Shown here: piece by piece, positions 35,447 through 46,836 of the stretch
Position numbering within the stretch: position 1 is the first letter of the stretch
Layout of the letters: the number at the start of each line of letters is the position of its first letter
Assembly (NCBI GenBank): GCA_027972325.1
Contig: JAPMOS010000014.1
Span: forward strand, 514,001-578,000
From: Paratrimastix pyriformis
Lineage: Eukaryota > Preaxostyla > Paratrimastigidae
Direction: 5' to 3'
Length of the DNA stretch: 64,000 nt
The notes under the pieces: model-generated
Databases searched by the model: none
Told to the model about the DNA's origin: nothing
What the model saw: only the letters and a program-made list of their open reading frames with translations
Translations under genes and position numbers: made by a program

Positions 35447-36640
35447 TTACAGGCGGGTCTCGAAGAGGCCCGCGGGCAGCTGGTCACGGGTGGGGTAGCT
35501 GCACTGTGTGCCCTCCCGCTCGACGGACATGCTGGCGCACACGTTGGCCCCCCGGATGCAGGCCAGCAGGCGGGTCCAACCCTCGTGGGGCGAGGAGAGC
35601 AGCCGGAGCAGCGTGGCCCGGGGTTGCTCCCCCGGGGTGGCGCTGGCCAGCAGGTGGTGGGCGAGCAGGGTGGCGAAGCTGCCCACGAAAGAGTCGCCCG
35701 CGCCCGTCGTGTCGACGACCTGCACATGGGCCGCGGGTCGCCAATGAGCATGGGCTGGCACGCGGCGGCGGCAGGGGGTGGGGGGGCGGACCTTAGCGGG
35801 GGTGCGCCCAACGGGAACCTGCTCGAACCGAGAGCCCACGGCCAGGGCGGCCCCCCGCGCGCCCAGGGTGAGCACGACGCAGGGAGGGCCCTGCCGCATC
35901 AGGGTCTCGGTGGCCTGGCGCAGGGCGGCCTCGCTGTCCACGGGGCAGCCGGTCAGCATGTGGGTCTCGGGCTCGTTGGGCGAGACGATGTCCGCCAAGG
36001 CGAGCAGCTCGGCCGGCAGGCCCTCCCGGGCGGGGGCCGGGTTGACGATGGTCACCACCCCGTGGGCCCGGGCCAGCCGCAGGGCGGCCAGGGTCGGGGC
36101 CAGGGGCACCTCCAGCTGCACCACAAGCACCTGGGCCTTGGTGATGTCGGCCTCAGCCTCGGCGATGTCTATCATCATCACGAGGCGGAGACAAGGGCAC
36201 AGTCAGTTTGATTGCCGGAAGGTGGCAGAGACGGGCCGTTCTCGGTGAGGTGATCGTTGGCGCCGTTGACAATCACAATAGAATTTGCTCCATGCTGGTC
36301 AACGTTGATGGGCGCAACCCCCGTCGAGACGCCGCTGACGACGCCAACGTGGTCGGTGCGGATGCCAACCTTCTTGAAGTTATCGAGAAACTGATGCCCA
36401 AAAACGTCGTCCCCAACCCGGCCAATAAACGTGGTTGCAGTGCCAAGTTTTGCAGCCTGTGCAGCTTGATTAGCTCCTTTCCCGCCGAAACCCATTTGGA
36501 ACTGCGGCAAGGTGGTGAGCCATTACATTCGAAACGCTGACCTTTGTTCCGTGAAGAGTCTCGCCAATCACGGGCATCCGAGGCACGTACGCCACCAGAT
36601 CCATGTTGCACGCGCCAACGACACAAACACTGGGCTCCAT
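35447..36640 (-). CDS. RBKS: Ribokinase (PfkB family)
   Basis: I place the start at MEPSVCVVGACNMDLVAYVP (36640), which matches the ribokinase opening with the substrate Asn/Asp in NMD. After a short intron (donor GTCAGC) comes FQMGFGGKGANQAAQAAKLG, the PfkB signature 1. GRVGDDVFGHQFLDNFKKVG, VSTGVAPINVDQHGANSIVI and NGAND follow. Later exons hold VSPNEPETHMLTG and the anion-hole/catalytic motif VVDTTGAGDSFVGSFATLL, with the base Asp. The end is TAA at 35447. Ribokinase phosphorylates ribose to ribose-5-phosphate using ATP, feeding the pentose phosphate pathway and nucleotide synthesis. An in-frame ATG further upstream (36814) would add about 60 residues, partly hydrophobic, but that stretch is T-rich and looks like 5' UTR. 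The gene is convergent with ATG1. Confidence 0.92.
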
Positions 36641-36969
36641 CAAAAGCTGTTTTGCGATCCCACCAGGGGTGTGAGGCTCACTGTTTGACGGCACCGAGGC
36701 AGAAAGAGCGGTGGGCAGTGGGCGGTTTGATTTTGTTTGTTTTTTTTGTGTTTCCCAGCCAAAAAGAACACCGAAAAGAAAACAGGGAATAAAAATCAGA
36801 GATTGCACTCGCATCACATTACATGAGAACCCGCGCCAATCAGCAAGCCTGCCGGGGCCGTGGATAAATTGCCCCGGAGGGAGCCATCGTGTTATTGTGG
36901 TGAGGCAGATCGGTGGGGCCGTGGGGGCGGCGCGGGGCCGGACAGGAGCAGCGCAGCAGACGGACGAGC
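36641..36969. other. Short intergenic region, ribokinase upstream / PLBD 3' end
   Basis: About 330 bp between two minus-strand genes. The part nearest ribokinase is T-rich on its sense strand and should hold its promoter and 5' UTR. I see no clear element. Confidence 0.5.
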
Positions 36970-39900
36970 CTAAGCGGACTGGATGGAGTGGCCGTCCTGT
37001 GGGGGGTGCAGTCCATGAGGTTCGGGGGGAGGGACGCGAGTGCGAGGGGGCGGGCCGGGGCAGCAGCGGCTGGGGGTGGGGTGGGTGGGGTGGGGGACGG
37101 CCGGACCTGGGAAGAAGGGTCGGGGAGGGGCTGGTAGGCCGCGGCGCGGCTGTGGCGGTACTTGCGCACCCCCAGGACCACGGCGAAGGTGGCCAGGCCG
37201 GCGATGACGATGCCCGCCAGGACGAGCATGACCACGAAGACGGTCCCGATGGCGGGCGTCTCGGGGTGGAAGAGCACCCAGCCGAAGTCCCACCGGTCGG
37301 GCAGGCCCGCGTGGGGCACGGCGTAGTAGGCGGTGGTGAAGTCGAAGACGGGCAGGGCCTCGTCGTGGTGGGTGGTGGGCCCGCTGATGGCCGTGAAGGT
37401 CATGTGGCTGGCCATGTTGCTGCTCGTGATCTGCGGGGACTCAAAGCCGGTCGTCCGTGAGCCATCCGCACCACCCACAGCCGGCCAGCAGGGAAGATGG
37501 AGGGAGGGGGATGGTGGCGACCTTGGTATCGATCTCGCCGAAGCAGAGGCCCTTGGGGAGGGGCGGCCGGCGCAGGTCGTAGCGGGAGGCGATGGCCGCA
37601 CCTAAACGGCGGCCCAGACGGGAAGGGGCGGCGTCGGTGGGTGAGAAGGCCCATCGGGCGTGCGAGGGAGAGAGACAGCTGGGGGGGGGGGGGGGGGGGG
37701 GGGATGCCGATGGTGGGTGGGTGGGTGTGCAGGGCGGCAGACCGGGGTCACGGCCAAAGACGGGGTCCACGCTGGCGTTATCCTTCTGCCAGTTGTTAGA
37801 CCTGCCGCCCACCCAAACCCACCGTCAGTCGCCAACCCGGCGGGCGGGGTCGGGCGGGCGGGCGGGCGGGCGGGCGGGCGGGCGGGCGGGCGGGCGGGCG
37901 GGCGGGCGGGCGGCGGGCGGGCGGGCGGGCGGGCGGGCGGGCGGGCGGGCGGGCGGGCGGGCGGGCGGGCGGGCGGGCGGGTTGGGAGGGGCCGGGGTGG
38001 GGGTGCGGACCGCATGATGGCGCGCATGGACTCGAGGTCGGTGACCGAGGTGTGCTCGCGGCGGAACTGCTGGGCCCGGCAGGAGGTCTCCCGGTCCTCC
38101 CAGAAGGCCGTGTGGGCGTCGACGTCGGCGGCCCCGGTGAAGTTGAGCATGTCGTAGGTCTCGTCCAGCGAGGGCACGTTGAAGGAGGGGTAGTAGAGCT
38201 GGCTCTTGAGCACATCCGTCCGGTCCTTGGCGAAGTAGCCGCCTGCCAGAGGGGAGCAGAAGCGGGGATTTCAGTGTCAGACCCAGAACCTTGGCGTAGA
38301 TGGCTAGTCGCCGATTCGGCGGCAAGGGGCGCGGCCGGGAGCGGGGGGCACGAGCCGAGGGTCAGGTCAAGACCACCCTTGGGCTCTCCGGGCCCACCCC
38401 GAGGGCCACATGCAATCCGCCACGCTCCCGCTCTGTGGCGACCCGGGGAACGGCGACCTCTTCCCCCAGCTGCCCTCCCACTTCCAGGTCTCCGGGCACC
38501 TCCCTCCCTCCGGGTGCCGCACGTGCCAAGGGGTGGGGGCGACGGGCGGACCGGGGTACTGCTCGAGGATCCACAGGGTGCCGGGGAGGGGCTCCTTGCC
38601 GGGGGTGAACTTGGAGTAGTCCACCACCAGATACTGGTTGTTGTACGACCCCGAGTTGTACCGGCCGAAGGTGGCGGTCCACTCCTCGCCGCTGTGGCCC
38701 ATCCGGTTGGCCACCATCACCCGAACCCACTCCAGGATCGACCGCGACTGGATGTTCGCGTACAGCGACTGCAAGGGGAGGGACAGGGGGTGGGGTGGGG
38801 GTGGGGTGAGGGGTGGCGTCTCAGAGTACCCTGCCTGGGTATGACCCCGCCCTGGGTATGACCCCGCCCTGGGTATGACCCCGCCCTGGGTATGACCCCG
38901 CCCTGGGACCTCCAGGGGGTGGGGCTGGGGGTGGGGGCTGGGGGTGGGCTGGGTGCGGACGTCGTTGTAGTTGCCGATGGTGGTCTCGATGACGGCCAGC
39001 CCCGAGCCCAGCACGTAGAAGTCGTCGAAGCTGTACAGGAGGCCCGGGTAGCTGCTCATGGTCAGCTGCTTGGTGGCCGTGGACGGGTGGTTGAGCGGGA
39101 TGTCGTAGTGCTTCAGGACCCGGTTCATCGACCCTGGCCAGCCCAACCCGGCGGAGGAGGAGGGAGGATGAGGAGGGGGCGTGCGATGATCCGCGGATAG
39201 CGCGGGGCTTTTTGCAGAATGCCGCACGGGGGCACGGACGGACCGAAGAAGAACCATGCCGCCTGGGAGATGTAGAGCTCCTTGTTCTGGGGGAGCAGCT
39301 TGACCAGGCCCGAACAGTGGGTGGCCGTCTGCCAGAAGGCCACCCGCTCGTGGAGGCTCATCTGGGCGGTCAGGTTGGCGTGGTACAGGTCCAGCAGGTC
39401 CCCGATGCTCTCGTACATCCACATGTTCTGGGTGTTCAGCTTGCGGGCAGGGTCCGCGGTGACCAGGTTGTAGCCCTCCACCAGCCCTGCATCCGCGCCG
39501 GGGTGTCGCACGTGCCCCCGGCAGAGAGACGGACAGACCTTCGAATTGGGCATAGATAAAGCTCATCTGCGCCCAGTAAGGATCAGTGGCCTTGTACTTC
39601 TCGATGTTCTCAACAAGGAAGAGACGGGTGCGCTCCACGAAATCATAGATCTAGGAGGGCGAGAGGGGGGATGAGCAAAGGCAGGCGTGAAGCGGAACAC
39701 TGACCTCGGGAGCAAAGTCGGTGGTGTTGAGATAATGAGAAGTCTCAAACTCGAAAACGTTGTGCTTGTGGTTCCAGATGTGAGGGGCCACAAGAGCACC
39801 CTCGAGGAGACCAGCAGCGTGCATCTGAATAGCATCATCGAGCTTGGGGTTGGTGTGAATGTAAAGCTTCCCAAAGCCAATGTCAAAGAGAGTGTCCTCG

Positions 39901-40043
39901 AACTTGCCCCAGGCGGCAGCATTTTCGGTGTCCCACACATCTTTCATGGTGTAAACCCCGCCATCATAATAGACCGAGGCCTGCCGATCCAGAGAGCCGG
40001 CGAGGGCCACTGCAAAGAGTGCAAGGGCCACGAGAGACCTCAT
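36970..40043 (-). CDS. Phospholipase B-like (PLBD/lama) protein with C-terminal membrane anchor
   Basis: The start MRSLVALALFAVALAGS at 40043 is a signal peptide. The body follows the phospholipase B-like family: ASVYYDGGVYTM; ENAAAWGKFEDTLFDIGFGK; AGLLEGALVAPHIWNHKHN; LLDLYHANLTAQMSLHE; then MSSYPGLLYSFDDFYVLGSG and LAVIETTIGNYND; EEWTATFGRYNSGSYNNQY; VDYSKFTPGKEPLPGTLWIL; and a C-terminal block with FDFTTAYYAVPHAGLPDRWD. PLBD proteins are lysosomal or secreted N-terminal-nucleophile hydrolases, reported to deacylate phospholipids after self-cleavage. Unlike the usual soluble forms, this one continues into a membrane segment (TVFVVMLVLAGIVIAGLATF, near 37200) and a short basic cytosolic tail with YQPL. 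I propose a last mini-exon (Ser-Ala-stop at 36970) after donor GTCCGG. A (gggc)n array fills one intron. Confidence 0.88.
37850..37982. repeat. (cggg)n tetranucleotide array
   Basis: About 130 bp of cggg units with one interruption, intronic in the PLBD gene. The G-rich plus strand could fold into G-quadruplexes; the transcript carries the C-rich complement. Confidence 0.9.
38832..38906. repeat. (cctgggtatgaccccgc)n 17-bp minisatellite
   Basis: Four to five near-perfect 17-bp copies in an intron of the PLBD gene. Confidence 0.85.
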
Positions 40044-40104
40044 TCCAAACAAACGTGGAAAAAGATCCCTGTCGTATCACCCAATCCTCCGAACTCGCCA
40101 AGGA

Positions 40105-41282
40105 TGGAAATGGAAATTGAGCCGCAACATGCGGCTATCATACATAACACGCATTACCAAGAAGTTGGCGATGATATCGGGGGACCCGGTGAAGATCTCG
40201 GCGAAACCGAATCAATCACGAATCCCGGTCAGTTTGATTTCCGTTTTTTCTGTGCATTCGATGTTTCTTTTCCACCTCCACAGAGCTTTACAAGGAAGGA
40301 TGGATCCTCAAACCCAAGCCAAAGAAAGGTGTCGTCATTTTTCTTGGCGCAGATGGGTTTGGGCTGGCTCTGCCCACATCCCCCAAACGTGTGCTGCGCA
40401 TTGCACAAAGGCTCCCCCGTGATTTTTTTATTTCACCCGATGAGTGGAATAAGCTGGCCGTCCTTTTGGCCAAGCTTGTCTCCCGGCGGGTGCTGTGGAT
40501 GCTATTCGGGGTGTTTGTGATCCTTCCGATTGTGGTCTTCTTCGGGTCGCTGCTGCTGATGAGCATCTTCCTGGGGGCCGGCATGAAGAAGCACTTCTGG
40601 TTTTACGTGTGGCTTGTGCTGCTCTTCGCGTCGGCCCTGACCCTGGCCATCTCCCCCCTGCTGCTGCTCTACCTGACCAAGCCCTGGAAGGACGCCGTCC
40701 GTCACGCGCGGCCCACCTCCACCCCGCCCCGCAGCCTCCTCGCCCCCGCTCGGCCCTGCGCTCTGCACGGGCATGTACCCCTGCCCTGGCGTCATCTGCG
40801 CCTCTTTTTTTTCCGCGCTTCCTGTTTCACCATCCCATTCCCATCCCATTCCCATCCCATTCCCATCCCATTCCCATTCCCATTCCCATCTCATCTCATC
40901 TCATCCCATCCCATCGGGGCCCGTCTTCGTCCCCTGGGTGATCGCAGATGTGGCGGGGCGTGGACAAGTTCCTTCTGCGCAACGGGGCCCTGGAGCAGCG
41001 CCTGGGGGTCAAGATGTACCACGCACGGCTGGCGTACTTCCCCCGGAACGTCACCAAGTGCCTCTTCCGACGAGGCCCCGCCCACTTGGTCCGTCCCCGC
41101 CCTCCCCGCCCTCCAGGGTACCCCATGGGCGTTGCGGCATGCCTCACGGTTCGCCTGCCCGCCTTCGGATGGGGGCTGCGTGGCCGCAGTTTGTGGTGGA
41201 GCCGCCCTCGGAGGCCGACCAGCTGGGCGGCCTCGACTCGCCCGACCCCAACACCGACCGGGCCATGGCCTGCGGCATCTGA
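40105..41282 (+). CDS. Unidentified protein with two membrane segments
   Basis: I do not recognise this family. The start ATG at 40105 gives MEMEIEPQHAAIIHNTHY, an acidic N-terminus. After the first intron the frame reads ELYKEGWILKPKPKKGVVIF, then a well-ordered stretch around RVLRIAQRLPRDFFISPDEW, a pattern that looks conserved rather than low-complexity. Two hydrophobic segments follow: VLWMLFGVFVILPIVVFFGS and FWFYVWLVLLFASALTLAIS. They are separated by a short loop, so both ends probably face the same side. A soluble part (RGVDKFLLRNGALEQRLG) and a last exon with FVVEPPSEADQLGGLDSP end at TGA 41280-41282. The introns have GTCAG and GTCCG donors; one holds a (cccatt)n tract. It is divergent from PLBD, with 61 bp between start codons. 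Confidence 0.7.
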
Positions 41283-41607
41283 GGGGCTCGCTCCCGCCGA
41301 TCGGGGCTCGCTTCAGTCTTTTCCTTCGCCATTCTCCTCCCTCCCCCCCCCCCCCCCCCCCCCCCACTCCTTCACCCAATCAGAGGGACCCTTCCCCTTC
41401 CCCCTTCCCTCAGTCGGAGCAGTGGAGCGGGCGGGGCGGGCGATGGAATCCGCCACATCGAAGAAGGGGGGGCGCAGGCGTGTCTTGTGTGCCACCTCCA
41501 AGCCCGCCCCCAGGGAGGGCCGCCCTGCCCCACGACAAACATATACAGAGGCCGGGCCGGGGCGGCGGGGCGGGGGGCGAGGTCGGTCTTCCTGGGGTTG
41601 GTCGGCC
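41283..41607. other. Gap between convergent genes with a poly-C run
   Basis: About 325 bp between the stops of the two-TM protein and the GH1 gene. It contains a run of about 20 C at 41346-41366, then (ttcccc)-like pyrimidine sequence. No gene seen. Confidence 0.6.
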
Positions 41608-44123
41608 TTACTGGGGCTGCTTCTTGATCCACTCGGTGTACCAGCGGGCCGAGGCCTTGGGCAGCCGGCGCAGGGTGCCGTCCTCCACCCGCACCAGGCC
41701 GAACTTCTTCGACATGCCGAAGGCCCACTCTGCGCACGCACCCCGTCCCGGTATGTGTGGTCGGCAAGGCCGCGTGAGCCATGGTGGGCCCAGCGGGTGG
41801 TCGGGAGGGCACCGACTGCGGGCGGGCGGGCGGGCGGACCGTAGTTGTCGAGGACGCTCCAGAGGAAGTAGGCCTGGATGTTGACCCCGTTGGCCTTGGC
41901 CGCCAGGACGTGGGACAGGTAGCCCTCTGCCCCGCCCCGCCCCGCCCCGCCCCGCCCCGCCCGCGCAGGCCGCCGATGGAGATCAGGCCCACCGCACCGC
42001 GACAGACCCGCTCGGGGGAAACCCCATCGGGGACGATGGCGCGTGGCCGGGGTTGTGGGGCGGACCGAGGTACGCGATGCGGGCCTGGTCGTCGAGGCCG
42101 GCCTCGTCGGCGGTCTCGTTGACGGCGACGCCGTTCTCGGTGATGGCGATGGGCATCCCGGGCCAGACCGCCCCGTAGCGGGCCGCGATCCACTCGAGGA
42201 TGTCCTGGATGCCCGAGGGCACGATCGACCAGCCTGCCCACCCGCCCGCCGGCCCCCACGGGGAGCAGTCAGCGGGGGGGCAGAGGGGCCGGGGGGGTGC
42301 GGACCCATGTCGGTCTTGGGCCATGCGGGGTCCTCCAGCAGCATCCCACCCCGGTCGGCGTAGAAGCCGGGCGCCAGGGTGGGGTCGGTCTCGTGGGTGA
42401 TCAGGTGGGACATGTAGTGGTTGATCCCCTGCCCCCCCATTGCCCCCATTGCCCCCATTGCCCCCATTGCCCCCATTGCCCGGCGCCCAGTGGCCCCAGC
42501 GACGCCATGCGGGTGCGGGTGAGACCCTGCCTTTGCCGATGGCCAACGGGGGGGGGGGCGAGCGAGCGGACCAGGAAGTCGGTCGAGTTGCGGACGAGGT
42601 CGCGCTGCTCGCTGGTGAATGTGGGCATCCGGCTGCCGGCCGTCTCGCGCATCTCCAGCGGGTAGTCCCCGAACAGGATCGGGTCTGCCCACCAGCCCTG
42701 CCACCCAGCCCCAGGCCCCAGCCAATCCCAGCATGAGTCACGCGGGGTGCAACTGGATTTGGGCGGGATGGGGTATGAACCAGTCCCTGGGCCGGGGCCG
42801 GGGCCGGGGCCGGGGCCAGCGGACCACGGCGTACGTGAGGGCGCGCTCGGCGGCGATCTTGTCGCGGGGGTCGTGCGGGTCGAGTGGGTAGAAGAAGTCC
42901 GGGTTGATGGTGATGCCGATCTCACCTGTGGTGGCACGGGGGCAGGGAGAGAGGCGGGGAGGGGGAGAGAGAAGAGGTCCGAGGATGGTGATGCCGGTCT
43001 CGCCTTCAGGGGCACAACAGGGGAGGACGAGGCGGGCCAAGCTGGGAGCGGAAGAGGCGGCGGGGATGAAGTGGCGGTGGGAACCCCGGCGTATGGCGGG
43101 GATGGCGGGGAGGTGAGAGCCACCTGCCGACCGTTCTGGGCGGCCTGGAACTTGGTGCGGTACACCTGGACGGCTCGGGCGTGGGAGAGGAGCAAGTTGT
43201 GGCCCACGGTGTACACCTCGGTGGCCTGCTGGACCCGGTCGTCGGCCTGGGCCAGGTTGTGGCTCCCGCGGCCCGGGGCGTGCTCGCCCGTGTTGTGCCC
43301 CAGGACGGCCACGCACCTGGGGGACCGGCCGGGGGCAGCGATGAGGGGGGCTGGGGGGACTGGCGGGGCAGCAGACCAGGGCTCGTTGAGGGTGATCCAG
43401 TGCTTGACCAGGTCGCCGAACTTCTCGAAGCAGACCTCGGCGTAGTCGGCGAAGAACAGCGAGCTGGTGGCGGAGAAATGGGCTTCCGACAGAGAAGAGA
43501 AGAGCAAAACGGACATATTGGGATGACGCCAGCCACCAAACTCAGTTTCAAGAGCAAGGGGAAGGTCCCAATGGTACAAAGTCACCTGGGAGAAGCATGA
43601 CTTCAAAAGAAAGGAAAAGATCGGCTGACCCAAGGCTCGATTCCGTTATCGATGAGTTCATTCAAAAGGCTTCGGTAAAAGTCGACCGCCTTTTGGTTGA
43701 TGAAATCCTTCCGTCCCGAGGGCATCAGGCGGGGCCACGAGATGGAAAAACGGAAAGTCTGGTGACCCAAACTCTTGACCAACTGAACGTCTTCCTTGTA
43801 GCGGTGATAGAAATCGTCGGTGACATCACCAGGAGGCTGCCCTGCAACAATTTTTCCGGGCGTGTGACTGAATGCGTCCCAGATGCTCATCCCCTTCCCG
43901 TCTTCGAGCCACGCGCCTACGGATGGGGGGAAAATAAGGCATAATTTTCGCGTTTTTTTGGAAGCAGTCTCACAAAATATCATTCAATGATCATGCCACC
44001 TTTGTCGTGCAAGCTCGGGCCAGAGTGCAGACCCTCAATTTGGAATGACGCGGTCGCACTGCCCCATTTGATGGCCAGTGCCGCTCCGGCGAGGGCGAGA
44101 AACACGAGAACGAGCTTTACCAT
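41608..44123 (-). CDS. Glycoside hydrolase family 1 beta-glucosidase, secreted or lysosomal
   Basis: The start MVKLVLVFLALAGAALA at 44123 is a signal peptide followed directly by IKWGSATASFQIEG, the GH1 N-terminal signature. The first intron (donor GTCTGCACTC) then joins to AWLEDGKGMSIWDAF. Further landmarks are FRFSISWPRLMPSG; TLYHWDLPLALETEFGGW; the acid/base motif ITLNEPWSA (near 43390); VGHNLLLSHARAVQVYR; and GITINPDFFYPLDP. Then come WWADPILFGDYPLEM; the nucleophile motif IAITENGVAVNE (near 42140); FLWSVLDNYG; and EWAFGMSKKFGLVRV, ending with KKQPQ and TAA at 41608. Both catalytic glutamates are present. GH1 enzymes of this type remove beta-linked glucose or related sugars from the non-reducing end. 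About ten introns. With the neighbouring PLBD it suggests digestive, lysosomal functions. An in-frame ATG at 44189 would add residues ahead of the signal peptide and is less likely. Confidence 0.95.
42432..42482. repeat. (cccccattg)n 9-bp repeat
   Basis: Five to six copies of cccccattg in an intron of the GH1 gene. Confidence 0.85.
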
Positions 44124-44168
44124 ATTCCCCCACTGGGTACAGGCACGCCAGCCGGGTTGAGCGGCGAG

Positions 44169-46833
44169 ATGGAGATTATTTTCCGGCATGTTCTCTCATC
44201 AAAGCACAATCTTTCCTTGACAACCTACTACAACCTGCTTCAAGTTTCGCGTTCTTTTCGCCAAATGACCATCGATCATTGGCATCGATTCGATTTCCAC
44301 AACTGGACCTCGCTGGTGTCCCCCTCTGTCACTTCGGCAATTTGCAAGCGCTCAGGAGCACAAATAACTGAGTTCGTTTGCGAGCCCCTCTCACCAGCCA
44401 TTTCAGACGCCTCCGTCCGCAAAATCTGCCGGCTTTGCCCCAATTTGGAAGTGCTCCGGTTGAGTCTGATCCCGATGCCCGGTTTCCCATTCGACCCTGC
44501 TGCCCCATTCCCCGATCAACCTCTTGGAGAAGGCGAGGAGGGCGCCGGGTCGGGGTTGACCGAGGGCGCCCTGCTGGCCATTGCCGAGTTCTCCCACAAC
44601 CTGCGGGTGCTGACCATCTCGGCTGCGGTCATGCTCGAGAGTGACGACGACGCCACCGAGAGGCAACACCGAATCCTGGCGCGAGCCGACCCGGCCGCGG
44701 TCGCGCCCCCACGGTACGACCCCAACCAGGTCCTGGAAGACCTGGTGGCCGGTCCGCGATGGGGCTGTTGGTGGGGCAACATCCTTTCTCCGACCACCCT
44801 TCGAGCATCCGGACCAATTTCTCTCCCATGGTGGGCGCAGACCCGGCTCTCCGTGATTTTATCCGGGTGAGCAGCGTCTACCAGCTGGGCCTGGGCTGCC
44901 CCAAGCTGGAGGCGCTGCTGGTGGACTTCCAGCCCGTCCAGGACGAGGACCAGCCCGAGGGTGGCGACGACGAGGGCGAACAAGACGACACGTCTGCGCC
45001 CCCTCCCCGCCCGTGCGACTCACGCCGCTCATTCCCATTCCCTTCGCCCGGCCCGGTCAGGAACATGGTGGACATGCTCGGGATCGTCCTGGCCCAGGCC
45101 GCCCTGCACCAGCCCACCCTGCGCTCCCTCCGCTTCCGAGGGGAGAGCCTCGAGTTCACCGACGACGGCTTCCAGATCTTCTATCGGTCCCTCTCGGGCC
45201 TGGACGGCCGCCGCGGCTGCATCCCCCTCCGCGAGGTGGGCATCTCCTCCAGTGAGGCGCTCACCCTCGCCGACGATGCCCTCCTGGCCCTGATGGCTCA
45301 CGCCAGCCATCTGACCTGCCTCGATTTCGCGGGTCCGAGTCGCCTGGGGTGAGGAACGCATACTGACCCTCCCTCCATGTGGGTCGCTGGATGTTTTTCG
45401 TGGCTGCGCCGGCTAGGCTGCAGCGAACTGACGGCCCTGAAGCTGCTGCCCCCGTGGCCGCTCATTCCACGAGGGGCGAGCTCCGAGGTCCGCTGCCGCT
45501 GCCCCCTCGCCCCTGGTTTGGTCTCAGCCCCACATGACACTTGACGTGGGCCACCGGGCAGCCGCTGCCTCCGGAGGTTCTGCCCGAGTTGGTCTCGCTG
45601 GACCTCTCGGGGACCAAGCTCTCCGACGCCGACCTGCTGCTGGCCCTCTCGAAGGCCCCCGCCCTGCGGCGCCTCTCCCTGGGCTACTGCCACCAGCTCA
45701 CCGCCGAGGGGATGGCGGCCGCCTTTCGGGCCGCCCGCTGTCGCGAGGTCTGCAAGCCAGGACCCTCGCTTTTTGTTTTTCTCGTTCGGCTTCATTGTCC
45801 GCCCCCCCTCCCGTCCATTCCCGAGCAGACCCTGGAACGCATCGACCTGAGTGACACCAAGGCCACCGGAGCCACCCTGGAGGCCCTCCTCACGGGCGCG
45901 GGCGCCCTGCGGACCGTGCTGCTGGCCCTTTGTAAACGGCTCGGGGACGCGGAGGGCATCGAGACCCCCACCCGGACCCTGAGGCAGCTGGTCCTCGACG
46001 GGAGCTCCCTCACCGACCAGGTCCGATCCCGATCCCAGCACCGGCCATCCCCTCCCGGCCCGCACGCCCGATCTTCATCATCTCTTTCTGGTGCTGCTCG
46101 CAGGGCCTCGCCCGCCTCGTGCACGCATGCCCGGGGCTTCACAGCCTTTCGTTGACTTCATGCGAAGCCCTCAGCGGGCTCGGCCTGGGCGCCGTGGCGG
46201 CCCTCCACGAGCTGCGGGTCCTCGACGGCAGCGGCCTCATGACCGACGAGGCCCTCACGGCCATCTACCGCGACGGTCGGTGTCCTTCTGGGAGTGCCCC
46301 CGGGCGATGTTCCCTCACTGTGCATCTGTATCCCCCTAGGCGCGAACCCCTTCCCACATTTGGAGGTTCTCTGCATCAACGGGTGCTCGTTGACCGATGC
46401 GACTTTCAACATCCTGAGCCAGGCGCGCCTGCTCCGGACTCTGCTTCAGCTCCACTGCAGCGGGTGCGAGGAATTGACTGATGCGAGTATGCAGGCGCTC
46501 TTCCAGGAGCCCGATGAAATCCCCTTAACCGTCCTCAACCTGGCGGGCTGCGTGGGCATGACCCTTGCCGTGGTTGAGACGGTCACCCGCAACCCTCCAC
46601 CCCCACTGCGCAGCCTTTCACTGTCGCTGATTTCGGGTACCATGACCGGAGCCAGGATGCACACCTTGGCGACCAGGCTTCCCCAGCTGGCCGAGCTCGA
46701 CCTGACTTGCCTCGACGGAATGGACGATGAGGATGTCGCTAGGGAGATCAAATTGCTGCCTCGTGATTGTCAGGTGCTTCGCGAGCTCCAAGGAGAGGAA
46801 GAAGATGAAGAAGAAGACGAAGGCCCACAGTGA
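44169..46833 (+). CDS. F-box-like / leucine-rich repeat protein
   Basis: The start MEIIFRHVLSSKHNLSL at 44169 leads into LTTYYNLLQVSRSFRQMT, which looks like an F-box-type helix pair. Irregular LRRs of the FBXL/AMN1 kind follow across about eight exons: RKICRLCPNLEVLRLSLIP; YQLGLGCPKLEALLVDF; LPELVSLDLSGTKLSDADLL; LRRLSLGYCHQLTAEGM; LERIDLSDTKATGATLEALL; LRQLVLDGSSLTD; LHSLSLTSCEALSGLGLGAV; LEVLCINGCSLTDATFNIL; LLQLHCSGCEELTDASM; and LAELDLTCLDGMDDEDVA. The C-terminus is acidic, with Glu/Asp runs, ending at TGA 46831-46833. Such proteins usually serve as substrate receptors of SCF ubiquitin ligases, with the LRRs binding the target. The F-box is weak by eye, so an SCF role is inference. The gene is divergent from GH1, with only 45 bp between start codons. 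A mobile inverted repeat begins 3 bp after its stop. Confidence 0.8.
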
Positions 46834-46836
46834 CGC

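Noticed and set aside
36641-36814. Longer ribokinase with an N-terminal signal or transit peptide
   Set aside because: The upstream in-frame stretch is T-rich with a composition like UTR. The family start MEPSVCVVGACNMD is complete without it.
37850-37982. G-quadruplex origin or promoter
   Set aside because: The (cggg)n array is intronic, and similar low-complexity tracts fill other introns. Nothing ties it to replication or transcription start.
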